Source: Clostridiales bacterium
GTDB lineage: Bacteria > Bacillota > Clostridia > Oscillospirales > Feifaniaceae
Reading direction: 5' to 3'
DNA length: 52,967 nt
Assembly: GCA_012719075.1 (NCBI GenBank)
Contig: JAAYBB010000061.1
Span: 1 to 52,967, forward strand
Position numbers and translations under genes: made by a program. The notes under the pieces are model-generated. The model was not told the origin of the DNA. It saw nothing but the letters and a program-made list of their open reading frames with translations, and did not search any database. This document shows positions 29,939 through 38,092 of this stretch, piece by piece (within the stretch, counting starts at the first letter, position 1; every line of letters starts with the position of its first letter).

Positions 29939-29980
29939 AAAAGCCTTTTGACCGCAGGACGCGGTCAAAAGGCTTTTGTT
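29939..29980. terminator. Bidirectional Rho-independent terminator between the UlaG-like gene and rodA
   Basis: AAAAGCCTTTTGACCGC (29939-29955) pairs perfectly with its complement at 29961-29977 around the 5-base loop AGGAC. T runs on the plus strand and A runs at the other end allow use by both convergent genes. Confidence 0.92.
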
Positions 29981-29998
29981 TTGGTAATTGAGCCGGGG

Positions 29999-31135
29999 TC
30001 AGTCGGGCGGGTCGAGGAAGGAGAGCGTATTGTACCGCTGCTTGGCAACCGTCAGCACCAGCCCGACCGCACACCAGCAGGAGATCATCGAGGAGCCTCC
30101 GTAGCTGAAGAAGGGCAGCGTGATGCCCACGACTGGCAGCATGGCGAGGCACATGCCGACATTCTCAAAAATCTGGGCCGCGAACAGGGCAAAGACGCCG
30201 ATGCAGATCAGCGTCCCCGTGTCGCTGACCGCCCGCCTGGCCTGCAGCAGCATGCGCAGCAGCAGCGTGATCAGCAGCGCCAAAATCAGCATGCAGCCCA
30301 AAAAGCCGAACTCCTCACCGGCCGACGCAAAGATGAAGTCGGTCTCCTTGGCCGGCAGCAGGCTGATCTGCGTCCCCTTGAACAGTCCCTTGCCGGTCAG
30401 CTGCCCGCTGCCGATGGCGATCTTGCTCTGCAGCGCCTGAAACCCGATGTCGCGCGGGTCGAGCTCGGGTCGAAAGCCGTAGAGGATGCGGTTGCGCATA
30501 TAGTCGGGCAGCCGGCCCCAGAGCAGCGGCAGCACCGCGAGCAGCGCGGCCCCGCCGGCCGCAAAGAAGTACCAGCCCAGCCCGCCGCAGAACAGCATGA
30601 CCACCGTGATGAACACAAAGACCAGCGTGGTGCCCATGTCCTTTTGCAGCAGCATCAGCAGCAGGATGCCGCCCGAGAGCGCGCCGAGGTAGAGTAGCGA
30701 GAGCGGGCGGTTGATGCGCTCCTTGACCTTGTCGATCCCCTTTGCGAGGATCAGGATATAGGCCAGCTTGACAAATTCGGCGGGCTGCACGTCGACCGGG
30801 CCCAGCCGCAGCCAATTTCGGTTGCTGCTGGTGCCGGTCGGCCCATGTCCGAACAAAATGGTGACGACAATGGCCGCCGCCGCGAGCAGGTAGATCAGCG
30901 GCCAGAGGTCGGTCAGCAGGTCGATGTCGAGCACCGAGATGACCAGCATGGCGACCAGGCCGATGCAGACGGCGATCAGCTGCACCAAAAACTGCCGGCT
31001 GATCGGCCGGTTGGCCGAGGCGGTGACGGTCAGCACCAGCACCAGGCCGAAGGCCGACGCAAACAGCGCCGAGCCGATCAGCGCAAAATCCAGCTTTTTG
31101 AGATGCTGCCGGATGATTTTAAAACGTTGCTTCAA
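29999..31135 (-). CDS. rodA: Rod shape-determining SEDS glycosyltransferase RodA
   Basis: The 378-residue protein has about ten membrane helices and the SEDS-family loops: GRLPDYMRNRI, the large extracellular loop with GSGQLTGKG and LPAKETDFIFASAGEEFGFLG, and the terminal FFSYGGSSM motif. SEDS proteins polymerise lipid II glycan strands together with a class B penicillin-binding protein; RodA does so for the lateral wall and FtsW for the septum. The short N-terminal tail, QPAEFVKLAYIL and KETDF favour RodA, though a sporulation-specific SpoVE-type role cannot be excluded. The start is TTG at 31135, after GAGGG; a nearby ATG is out of frame. No mreBCD or PBP gene is adjacent. Confidence 0.9.
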   Translation of the reverse strand: MKQRFKIIRQHLKKLDFALIGSALFASAFGLVLVLTVTASANRPISRQFLVQLIAVCIGLVAMLVISVLDIDLLTDLWPLIYLLAAAAIVVTILFGHGPTGTSSNRNWLRLGPVDVQPAEFVKLAYILILAKGIDKVKERINRPLSLLYLGALSGGILLLMLLQKDMGTTLVFVFITVVMLFCGGLGWYFFAAGGAALLAVLPLLWGRLPDYMRNRILYGFRPELDPRDIGFQALQSKIAIGSGQLTGKGLFKGTQISLLPAKETDFIFASAGEEFGFLGCMLILALLITLLLRMLLQARRAVSDTGTLICIGVFALFAAQIFENVGMCLAMLPVVGITLPFFSYGGSSMISCWCAVGLVLTVAKQRYNTLSFLDPPD

Positions 31136-31188
31136 AGGGAACCCTCATTTCAGCAGGGTGATCGCGGGTGAAAAGACAGGCTGTACAC

Positions 31189-31194
31189 AGTATA
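31189..31194 (-). promoter_or_regulatory. Extended -10 promoter of rodA
   Basis: On the minus strand TATACT (31189-31194) is preceded by TGC, giving an extended -10. The -35 region is weak (TTCAAG with a 16-base spacer). Confidence 0.5.
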
Positions 31195-31267
31195 GCACAG
31201 CCGCGCAGCGCTTGAACAGGGGAGCGGGCCGTTTTGTGAATTTTATACTACATCTACCAAATAGAAC

Positions 31268-31297
31268 TTGTACCGCCACATTTTGTTGTGGTATGAT
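31268..31297 (+). promoter_or_regulatory. Promoter of the fhs cluster with a small inverted repeat in its spacer
   Basis: TTGTAC (31268-31273) and TATGAT (31292-31297) are 18 bases apart, with TGG before the -10. The spacer carries CCACA (31276-31280) and TGTGG (31287-31291), a perfect 5-bp inverted repeat separated by 6 bases. The roughly 140-base leader that follows is GC-rich and holds several stems, but I recognise no known riboswitch in it. Confidence 0.6.
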
Positions 31298-31444
31298 ACG
31301 GGAGACTGTTTGCAGCGGGCCGGCTGAGCGCACAGAGAAAACCCGGAAAATCTACGGGGCTGGCCGGCCATCGGGTTGCCCGGGCTGCAGGGGCGCCACC
31401 ACAGCGCCCCCGCGCCGCGCAAAGGGGCATGAAAGGGGATTCGC

Positions 31445-33118
31445 ATGGCGAGAGAAGTAAAACCGGATGCGTTCGGCACGCCGAAGCCGATCGATGAAAT
31501 TGCGGCGTCGGCCGGCCTGCTGGCCGAGGAGCTGGAGCACTACGGGCGCTACAAGGCCAAAATAACCGATGCGGCCGCGCGGCGGCTGGCCAAAAAGCCG
31601 GACGGCAGGCTGATCCTGGTCACCGCCACCAACCCGACCCCGAGCGGGGAGGGCAAGACCACCGTCACCATTGGGCTGGGGCAGGCGCTGGCCAGGCTGG
31701 GCAAGCGCACGGTCATCGCGCTGAGGGAGCCCTCGCTCGGCCCGGTCTTTGGGACCAAGGGCGGCGCAACCGGCGGCGGGGGCTCGCAGCTGCAGCCGAT
31801 GCAGGACATCAACCTGCACTTCACCGGCGACCTGCACGCCGTGACGGCGGCCAACAACCTGCTCTGTGCGGCCGTGGACAACCACCTCTACCACGGCAAC
31901 CGCCTTCGCATCGATCCGGAGCGGATCTGCGTCAGGCGGGCGCTCGATGTCAACGACCGCGCCCTGCGCAAGGCCACCATCGGCCAGGGGGAGCGGCGGT
32001 CGGTCGAGCGGGCCGAACAGTTTACGATCACGGCGGCCAGCGAGGTCATGGCCATCCTCTGCCTGGCGCAGGACCTGCAGGACTTTCAAAAGCGCTGCGG
32101 CGACATCCTGGTCGCCTATGATTTGGATGGGGGGCCGGTCTACGCGCGCGACCTCAAGGCCGAGGGGGCCATGGCCGCGCTGGCCAAGGACGCCATCCTC
32201 CCCAACCTCGTGCAGACCACCGAGCACACCCCCTGCCTGATCCACGGCGGACCCTTTGCCAACATCGCCCATGGCTGCAACTCGGTCCGGGCGACCCGGC
32301 TGGCGCTCAAGCTCGGGGACTATGTGGTGACCGAGGCCGGCTTTGGCGCCGACCTCGGGGCCGAGAAGTTCATCGACATCAAGTGCCGCCAGTCCGGTCT
32401 GCGGCCGTCGGTTGCAGTGCTGGTCACCACGGTCCGCTCGCTCAAGTACAACGGCGGCGCAAAGCCGGGCGAGCTCGACCGCGAGGACATTTTCGCGCTG
32501 GGGCTCGGGGCGAACAACCTCGAGCGGCACGTGCGCAACCTGCTCAAGTTCAACCTGCCGGTGGTGGTGGCGCTCAACCGCTTCAAGACCGACACCGAAG
32601 AGGAGCTGGGCTTTCTGCGGGGCTACTGCGAGTCGATCGGCGCCGTGATGCGCATGGTGGACTGCTACGACAGGGGGGGCGAAGGGGCGACAGAGCTGGC
32701 GAAGCAGGTGCTGGAAATTGCCGACCTCGACCAGAACAGGGAGCGCTTTGGCCCGCTCTACCCGGTCGGGCTGCCCATCAAGGACAAGCTGCACCTCATC
32801 GCCACCGAAATTTACGGCGCGGCGCGCATCGAGTACACCGAACAGGCCGAGCAGGCCATCCGGCGCATCGAGGCGCTGGGGCGCGACGGCTTGCCGGTCT
32901 GCGTGGCCAAGACCCAGTTCTCCTTCTCGGACGACCCCAAGAAGCTCGGGTCGCCCGCCCACTTCACCATCACGGTGCGGGATGTTGCCCTTTCAAACGG
33001 CGCCGGGTTCATCGTGGCGATGGCCGGCGACATCACGACCATGCCGGGCCTGCCGGCCGCGCCGGCCCTGGAGAAAATCAATGTGGACAAAGACGGAACC
33101 ATTACCGGCATTTTTTAA
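31445..33118 (+). CDS. fhs: Formate--tetrahydrofolate ligase
   Basis: The 557-residue enzyme joins formate to tetrahydrofolate using ATP, feeding one-carbon units to purine synthesis or, in acetogens, the methyl branch of the Wood-Ljungdahl pathway. The nucleotide-binding TPSGEGKTT is at 65-73, followed by the signature SLGPVFGTKGGATGGG and the HAVTAANNLL and PCLIHGGPFANIAHGCNS regions. Length equals the family norm. A GAAAGGGG site precedes the ATG. It is the first gene of a five-gene cluster, and its last 38 bases overlap tsaE, a hint of translational coupling. No other one-carbon gene lies nearby, so an acetogenic role cannot be judged. Confidence 0.97.
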   Translation: MAREVKPDAFGTPKPIDEIAASAGLLAEELEHYGRYKAKITDAAARRLAKKPDGRLILVTATNPTPSGEGKTTVTIGLGQALARLGKRTVIALREPSLGPVFGTKGGATGGGGSQLQPMQDINLHFTGDLHAVTAANNLLCAAVDNHLYHGNRLRIDPERICVRRALDVNDRALRKATIGQGERRSVERAEQFTITAASEVMAILCLAQDLQDFQKRCGDILVAYDLDGGPVYARDLKAEGAMAALAKDAILPNLVQTTEHTPCLIHGGPFANIAHGCNSVRATRLALKLGDYVVTEAGFGADLGAEKFIDIKCRQSGLRPSVAVLVTTVRSLKYNGGAKPGELDREDIFALGLGANNLERHVRNLLKFNLPVVVALNRFKTDTEEELGFLRGYCESIGAVMRMVDCYDRGGEGATELAKQVLEIADLDQNRERFGPLYPVGLPIKDKLHLIATEIYGAARIEYTEQAEQAIRRIEALGRDGLPVCVAKTQFSFSDDPKKLGSPAHFTITVRDVALSNGAGFIVAMAGDITTMPGLPAAPALEKINVDKDGTITGIF

Positions 33119-33566
33119 GCACACGCAGTCCACGGCCGACCCCGGCGAGACCGAGGCGCTTGGCCGGGTGCTGGCGCGCCGACTGCGCAGCGGCGACGTG
33201 GTGGCGCTGCGCGGGGGACTCGGGGCGGGCAAGACGGCCTTTGTGCGCGGCATGGCCGCCCACCTTGCGCCGGCGGCGCAGGTCACCAGCCCCACCTACG
33301 CACTGATGAACCACTACGAGGGACAGATCCCCCTCTACCACTTTGACCTCTACCGGCTGGCCGACGAGGAGGAGCTGATCGCCATCGGTTTTCTGGACCT
33401 GCTGGACCGCGGAGAGGGCATCCTGGCCATCGAGTGGAGCGAGCTGGCCGAGCCGCTGCTGCCCGCGCAGACGGTCCGGGTGACGCTGGACAGCCCGCTG
33501 CCGGGCGGGGGGCTGCGGGACATCACGATTGAGCGGGGGGCGGCGCATGACCATTCTAGGCATTGA
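33081..33566 (+). CDS. tsaE: tRNA threonylcarbamoyladenosine biosynthesis ATPase TsaE
   Basis: The 161-residue protein is the ATPase that drives turnover of the TsaBD complex making t6A37 on ANN-decoding tRNAs. Walker A is GGLGAGKT (45-52), followed by TSPTYALMNHYEG, YHFDLYRL and the Walker-B-like ILAIEWSEL. The ATG at 33081 lies inside the 3' end of fhs (38-base overlap) and has GGAG 7 bases upstream; its product length fits the family, so the overlap is probably real, although a later start cannot be excluded. Its own end overlaps tsaB by 20 bases. Confidence 0.9.
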   Translation: MWTKTEPLPAFFKHTQSTADPGETEALGRVLARRLRSGDVVALRGGLGAGKTAFVRGMAAHLAPAAQVTSPTYALMNHYEGQIPLYHFDLYRLADEEELIAIGFLDLLDRGEGILAIEWSELAEPLLPAQTVRVTLDSPLPGGGLRDITIERGAAHDHSRH

Positions 33567-34266
33567 CTCGACTGGGCGGGCGGCCAGCTGTGCGCTGCTG
33601 CGGGCGGGGGAGCTGCTGGGCGAGAGCTACCTCGACGTCGGCTACACCCACAGCGAGGTCCTGCTGCCGCTGATTGAGCAGCTGCTGCAAAACGCCCGCT
33701 GCACACCGGATCAGATCGACGGCATTGCGGTCACCTGCGGGCCGGGCTCCTTCACCGGCATCCGCATCGGCGTGGCCACGGCCAAGGGGCTGGCCTTTGC
33801 GCGAGAGATCCCCTGCCACGGGGTCTCGGCGCTGGAGGCCATGGCCCTGCTCGCGCCGCCCGGCGCCGGCCTGCTCTGCCCGGTCATGGACGCCCGGCGC
33901 GGCGAGGTCTACAACGCCCTCTTCGAGCGCCGCGCGGACGGGCTGCACCGCCTGTGCGAGGACCGGGCGCTGCCGGTCGCTGCGCTGGCCGCCGAGCTGC
34001 GGCCCCATCCGGGGCCCATCTACCTGATGGGGGACGGCACGCCGCCCTGCCTCGAAGCCATGCGGGAGCTGCCCGGCCTCTCGGCCGCACCGCCCCACGC
34101 AAGGCTTCAGCGCGGGCTGGCGGCGGCGCTGCTGTTTGACCCGGCGCGGGCGGCGCCCGCGTCGGCGCTGGCGCCCTTTTACCTGCGCGTACCGCAGGCC
34201 GAGCGGGAACGGCTCGCCCGCGAGCAGATCGCCTTTAAGCCTGTGGCCAAAGACGTCGAGCTGTGA
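33547..34266 (+). CDS. tsaB: tRNA threonylcarbamoyladenosine biosynthesis protein TsaB
   Basis: The 239-residue protein is the ASKHA-fold scaffold partner of TsaD in t6A synthesis. It has the start ILGIDSTGRAASCAL, the THSEVLLPLIEQLL helix, and GPGSFTGIRIGVATAKGLA, all TsaB hallmarks, then PVMDARRGEVYNALF. The ATG at 33547 follows a G-rich site (GCGGGGGGC) within the end of tsaE. The partners usually found next, rimI and tsaD, are absent here; the cluster continues with rpiB instead. The C-terminal region is arginine-rich and less conserved, as is common. Confidence 0.93.
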   Translation: MTILGIDSTGRAASCALLRAGELLGESYLDVGYTHSEVLLPLIEQLLQNARCTPDQIDGIAVTCGPGSFTGIRIGVATAKGLAFAREIPCHGVSALEAMALLAPPGAGLLCPVMDARRGEVYNALFERRADGLHRLCEDRALPVAALAAELRPHPGPIYLMGDGTPPCLEAMRELPGLSAAPPHARLQRGLAAALLFDPARAAPASALAPFYLRVPQAERERLAREQIAFKPVAKDVEL

Positions 34267-34288
34267 ATGCTGAAAGCGAGGGATTCCC

Positions 34289-34744
34289 ATGAAAATCGTG
34301 ATTGCGAGCGACCACGCCGGCTACCGGCTCAAGCTGGCCGTCATCCGGGAGCTGATCGACCGCAGGCTGGAGTTTGTGGACGTGGGCTGCAACTCGACCG
34401 ACGCCTGCGACTACCCCGACTACGCGCAGCGCGCGGCTGGGCTGGTGGCCTCGGGCGAGACCGACCTCGGCCTGCTGTTTTGCGGCACCGGGGTGGGCAT
34501 GAGCATCGCCGCCAACAAGCTGCGCGGCATTCGCGCGGTGGTCTGCTCCGACCCCTTCAGCGCCCGCAGCGCCCGCCGGCACAACGACGCCAACGTGCTC
34601 TGCCTCGGCGAGCGCGTGGTGGGCGAGGGGCTGGCCCTCGAGCTGCTGGACGCCTTTTTGGGCGCCGAGCACGAGGGCGGACGGCATCGGCGCCGGGTGG
34701 ACAAAATCATCGCCCTTGAACAGGGCGGCCGCGAAACAGACTGA
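34289..34744 (+). CDS. rpiB: Ribose-5-phosphate isomerase B
   Basis: The 151-residue enzyme interconverts ribose 5-phosphate and ribulose 5-phosphate. [10 protein letters not shown] (D8, H9), the catalytic cysteine C65 in [13 protein letters not shown], and H98 in [12 protein letters not shown] align with the catalytic residues C66 and H99 of the Escherichia coli enzyme. GCGAGGGA precedes the ATG. It lies 22 bases after tsaB and 26 bases before upp. Placement beside upp links it to supply of phosphoribosyl pyrophosphate for nucleotide salvage. Confidence 0.96.
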   Translation: MKIVIASDHAGYRLKLAVIRELIDRRLEFVDVGCNSTDACDYPDYAQRAAGLVASGETDLGLLFCGTGVGMSIAANKLRGIRAVVCSDPFSARSARRHNDANVLCLGERVVGEGLALELLDAFLGAEHEGGRHRRRVDKIIALEQGGRETD

Positions 34745-34770
34745 TTCTCATGAAAGGAGTTGAGGCAGGC

Positions 34771-35400
34771 ATGTCAAATCTGCATTTGGTCGAGCACCCC
34801 CTGATCGCCCACAAGCTGACACTGCTGCGCGACAAGACTACCGGCGTCAAGGAGTTCCGGGAGGCCATCTCGGAGCTGGCCATGCTGCTCTGCTACGAGG
34901 CCACCCGCGACCTGCCGCTCAAGGAGGTCGAGGTCCAGACCCCGATGGCGGTGACCAGGAGCCGCGTCATCTCGGGCAAAAAGCTGGCCCTGGTGCCGAT
35001 TTTGCGGGCCGGCATCGGCATGGTGGACGGCATTTTAAGTCTGGTGCCCGCCGCAAAGGTGGGGCACATCGGCGTCTACCGCGACCACGAGACGGTGCTG
35101 CCGGTGGAGTACTACTGCAAGCTGCCCGAGGACATCGCCGACCGCGAGGTCATCGTGCTGGACCCCATGCTGGCCACCGGCGGAACCGCGGTGGCCGCCA
35201 TCCGGATGATCAGAGAGCGCGGTGTGCGGCACATCAAGCTGATGAACATCATCGCGGCGCCCGAGGGGGTCAGGGCGATGCAGGAGGCCTTTCCCGACGT
35301 CGAGATCTACTGCGCCGCGCTGGATGAGCGGCTGGACGAGAACGCCTACATCATCCCGGGGCTCGGCGACGCCGGCGACCGGCTGTTCGGCACCAAGTAG
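34771..35400 (+). CDS. upp: Uracil phosphoribosyltransferase
   Basis: The 209-residue enzyme converts uracil and PRPP to UMP. The start [20 protein letters not shown], the [14 protein letters not shown] loop and the PRPP-binding [14 protein letters not shown] are diagnostic, with [16 protein letters not shown] at the C-terminus binding uracil. I place the start at 34771 because it matches the family; an ATG seven codons earlier overlaps the AAAGGAG ribosome-binding site at 34753-34759. It ends the fhs-tsaE-tsaB-rpiB-upp cluster, 6 bases from the convergent tmcAL, with no intrinsic terminator visible between them. Confidence 0.97.
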   Translation: MSNLHLVEHPLIAHKLTLLRDKTTGVKEFREAISELAMLLCYEATRDLPLKEVEVQTPMAVTRSRVISGKKLALVPILRAGIGMVDGILSLVPAAKVGHIGVYRDHETVLPVEYYCKLPEDIADREVIVLDPMLATGGTAVAAIRMIRERGVRHIKLMNIIAAPEGVRAMQEAFPDVEIYCAALDERLDENAYIIPGLGDAGDRLFGTK

Positions 35401-35406
35401 GGGCGC

Positions 35407-36573
35407 TCAGCGGTCGACATAGACCGGCGAGCAACGATATTCCAGCCCGCAGGGCTGCCGTCTTTCAACCGCGAGCATATAGAGGTCGGTCAGCCCGGCC
35501 TCGCGGCGCAGCAGGTCCTCCCGCTGCGCCGCCTTTGTGATGAGCGGAAGCGTACCCGCCGCCTTGATGCGCCGCAGCAGCTCGCGCCCGGTGCGGTCAA
35601 AGGCCAGCACCCGCAGGTAGTCGGGCGGCCCGGCGCAGGTCTGCCGGGTCAGCCCGAGGAAGCTGCGCAGGAAGATGCGGCGCGCCCGGCTTTTGGTCAC
35701 GGTCGCGCTGCGGACGGCGTCGATGGCCTGCTGCAGCGTGGTCGCCTCGCGCACGGCGGCCGTGAGCCGGTGCTCAAGGCCGCCCGAGACGTCGGGCAGG
35801 TCCAGAAAGTCAGCGGGCGCCTGCCGGCGCAGGTGGGCCAGCAGCGCGGTCTCCAGCCGCAGCGGATCGGCCAGGCCGACCTCCGCCATGGCCCGCTCGA
35901 GCACGGGCAGCGCCTGCGCGGGCGTGTGGTGCAAAACGAGCGCCTGTCCGCCCTGCAACAGCGCCCGGCGCATGCGGGAGGCCGAGATGTGCAGGCCGCC
36001 GCCCTGTTCGTCGTGGGTGGCGCCCTGCCGTTTGACCGTAAAGGCTTCCAGCTTTCCACCCATGCGCAGCATGGCCTTGCCGTATTCCACGCCGAGGTTG
36101 TTGTTGGGCGCGCGCAGCAGCGCGCCCTCGCCCCCGAGCTCCTCGGCCGCCCGGACCCTCGCGGCGGCGTAGGGGAGCTGCTGCGTAAGCAGCGCCTGCA
36201 GCCGCGCCTCAAAGGGCGCGCTGCACAGCAGCGCGGCCAGGTCCATCAGCCGCCCTGCGTCGCCGCACTCGCTGCCGAAGCTGACGGCCTGCACGCCGCA
36301 GGCCCCGAGCAGCGAGACGGCGGCCTGCGCAAAGCCCTCGGCCGAGCGCAGCGCGTAAACCGAGGGCAGCTCGACCACCAGGCTGGCGCCGCAGCGCACG
36401 GCGGCCTCGGCCCGCGCCCACTTGTGCAGGATGGCCGGTTCGCCGCGCTGGACGTAGTGTCCGCTCATCACGCAGACAATGCCCCCGTAGCCCGCCCGCC
36501 GGGTCTCCTCGAGGTGGTACAGGTGTCCGCTGTGGATCGGGTTGTACTCGCAGACAATTCCGGCGATGCGCAT
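35407..36573 (-). CDS. tmcAL: tRNA(Met) cytidine acetate ligase (YlbM family)
   Basis: The 388-residue protein is a nucleotidyltransferase-fold ligase that acetylates the wobble cytidine (ac4C34) of elongator tRNA-Met using acetate and ATP. The N-terminal GIVCEYNPIHSGHLYHL contains the HxGH motif at 14-17, followed by VMSGHYVQRGEPAIL and NNNLGVEYGKAM. Length matches Bacillus subtilis YlbM. The ATG at 36573 follows AAAGGGGGC; the frame is open 66 more codons upstream, but that part overlaps the ackA promoter region and has no family similarity. The next gene over, ackA, also deals with acetate, though it is divergent with a separate promoter. Confidence 0.93.
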   Translation of the reverse strand: MRIAGIVCEYNPIHSGHLYHLEETRRAGYGGIVCVMSGHYVQRGEPAILHKWARAEAAVRCGASLVVELPSVYALRSAEGFAQAAVSLLGACGVQAVSFGSECGDAGRLMDLAALLCSAPFEARLQALLTQQLPYAAARVRAAEELGGEGALLRAPNNNLGVEYGKAMLRMGGKLEAFTVKRQGATHDEQGGGLHISASRMRRALLQGGQALVLHHTPAQALPVLERAMAEVGLADPLRLETALLAHLRRQAPADFLDLPDVSGGLEHRLTAAVREATTLQQAIDAVRSATVTKSRARRIFLRSFLGLTRQTCAGPPDYLRVLAFDRTGRELLRRIKAAGTLPLITKAAQREDLLRREAGLTDLYMLAVERRQPCGLEYRCSPVYVDR

Positions 36574-36707
36574 GCGCCGCCCCCTTTCGCCCTGTCGGGT
36601 CTTTTTTGACCTCTGTGCGCTGAGCCGCCCATGAGCCCGCCCGGTCGGCGCAGCGGTGAAGCTGCCCTTGCCGGCCCTCAATTTTGCGGTCATGCTGTCC
36701 AAAACAG

Positions 36708-36736
36708 TTGAAACAAGATCCCAAAGGCGGTATAAT
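36708..36736 (+). promoter_or_regulatory. Sigma-A promoter of ackA
   Basis: TTGAAA (36708-36713) and a perfect TATAAT (36731-36736) are exactly 17 bases apart. The AT-rich leader of about 75 bases carries a near-perfect inverted repeat (CAAAACA about 36787-36793, then TGTTTTTG) just before the GGAGGG ribosome-binding site at 36805-36810. Confidence 0.85.
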
Positions 36737-36818
36737 TGTTTTTGGGTTAATTTTAGACAAGGGATAACCATTTTAGTGATTATATCAAAACAGATTGTTT
36801 TTGTGGAGGGACTGTTTA

Positions 36819-38015
36819 ATGAAAATTCTCGTCATCAACGCCGGAAGCTCGTCGCTCAAGTACCAGCTCATTGAGACCGACACCAACGAGGTGCTGGCCA
36901 AGGGGCTGTGCGAGCGCATCGGAATCGATGGGCTGCTGAACCACACGTCGGCCAAGGGGGAGATCAAGGGCAAAGAGACCCCGATGAAAAACCACGCCGA
37001 CGCCATCAAGGCGGTCATCGAGAGCATCACCAGCGCCGACTACGGCTGCATCAGCTCGCTCTCCGAGATTGACGCCGTCGGCCACCGCGTGGTGCACGGT
37101 TCCGAGACCTTTTCCGGCTCTGTGATGATTACCGACGCCGTGATGCAGTCGCTCGAGGAGTGCGCCGAGCTGGCCCCGCTGCACAACCCGCCGAACATCG
37201 TCGGCATCAACGCCTGCAAGGAGGTCATGGGCGACGCCATCCCGCAGGTCGGCGTTTTTGACACCGCCTTCCACCAGACCATGCCCGAGCGGGCCTACCT
37301 CTATGGCCTGCCCTACGAATACTACGAGAAGTACAAGATTCGCCGCTTTGGCTTCCACGGCACCTCCCACCGCTACGTGTCGGAGCGCGCCGCCAAAATG
37401 CTGGGCAAGGACCCCAAGGACTGCAAGATCATCACCTGCCACCTCGGCAACGGCTCTTCGATCACGGCGGTCGACGGCGGCATCTCGGTCGACACCACGA
37501 TGGGCTTTACGCCGCTGGAGGGCCTGCCCATGGGCACCCGCTGCGGCTCGGTCGATCCGGCCATCGTGACCTTCCTGATGGAGAAGGAGGGTCTGGATAC
37601 CGCCGGCGTCAACGGCGTGATGAACAAGAAGTCGGGCGTGCTGGGCCTCTCGGGCGTCTCCTCCGACTTCCGCGACCTCGAGGAGGCGGCCGCGGGCGGC
37701 AACCGGCGCGCGGCGGCGGCGATTGAGGTCTTTGCCTACAGCGTCAAGAAGTATATCGGCGCCTATGCGGCCGCCATGGGCGGCGTGGACGCCGTGGTCT
37801 TCACGGCCGGCATCGGCGAGAACGGCGTCGGTGTCCGCGCCAAGTGCGTCGAGGGCTTGGAGTTCCTCGGCCTGCGGATCGACGCGGCCAAGAACAAGAC
37901 CCGCGGCAAGGAGATCGACATCTCGACCGAGGACGCGCGGGTCAGAACCCTGATCATCCCCACCAACGAAGAGCTGATGATTGCGCTGGACACCCAGGCG
38001 ATCGCCGGGAAGTGA
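36819..38015 (+). CDS. ackA: Acetate kinase
   Basis: The 398-residue ASKHA-fold enzyme interconverts acetyl phosphate and acetate with ADP/ATP, making ATP at the end of fermentation. The start [37 protein letters not shown], the [10 protein letters not shown] loop, the signature [19 protein letters not shown] and TAGIGEN are all present. The ATG at 36819 follows GGAGGG; an upstream in-frame ATG lies within the leader. The usual partner pta (phosphotransacetylase) is not adjacent and not in the window. Strong promoter, good ribosome-binding site and even codon use suggest high expression. Confidence 0.98.
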   Translation: MKILVINAGSSSLKYQLIETDTNEVLAKGLCERIGIDGLLNHTSAKGEIKGKETPMKNHADAIKAVIESITSADYGCISSLSEIDAVGHRVVHGSETFSGSVMITDAVMQSLEECAELAPLHNPPNIVGINACKEVMGDAIPQVGVFDTAFHQTMPERAYLYGLPYEYYEKYKIRRFGFHGTSHRYVSERAAKMLGKDPKDCKIITCHLGNGSSITAVDGGISVDTTMGFTPLEGLPMGTRCGSVDPAIVTFLMEKEGLDTAGVNGVMNKKSGVLGLSGVSSDFRDLEEAAAGGNRRAAAAIEVFAYSVKKYIGAYAAAMGGVDAVVFTAGIGENGVGVRAKCVEGLEFLGLRIDAAKNKTRGKEIDISTEDARVRTLIIPTNEELMIALDTQAIAGK

Positions 38016-38092
38016 CCAGCAAAACAGGCGCGGGGCGGGCGAAAGTCCGCCCTGTCCAATCGGGCCCTGTGTACGCATTTTGAGGAGGAGCC

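Noticed and set aside
31298-31444. A THF or ZTP riboswitch ahead of fhs.
   Set aside because: These are common before fhs, so I looked for their conserved cores (for example GACTGGCG with CCGCCTGGGC for ZTP). The leader contains GC-rich stems but not these cores.
36574-36771. A 66-residue N-terminal extension of the TmcAL protein.
   Set aside because: It overlaps the ackA promoter, has no family similarity, and the ATG at 36573 has a good ribosome-binding site.
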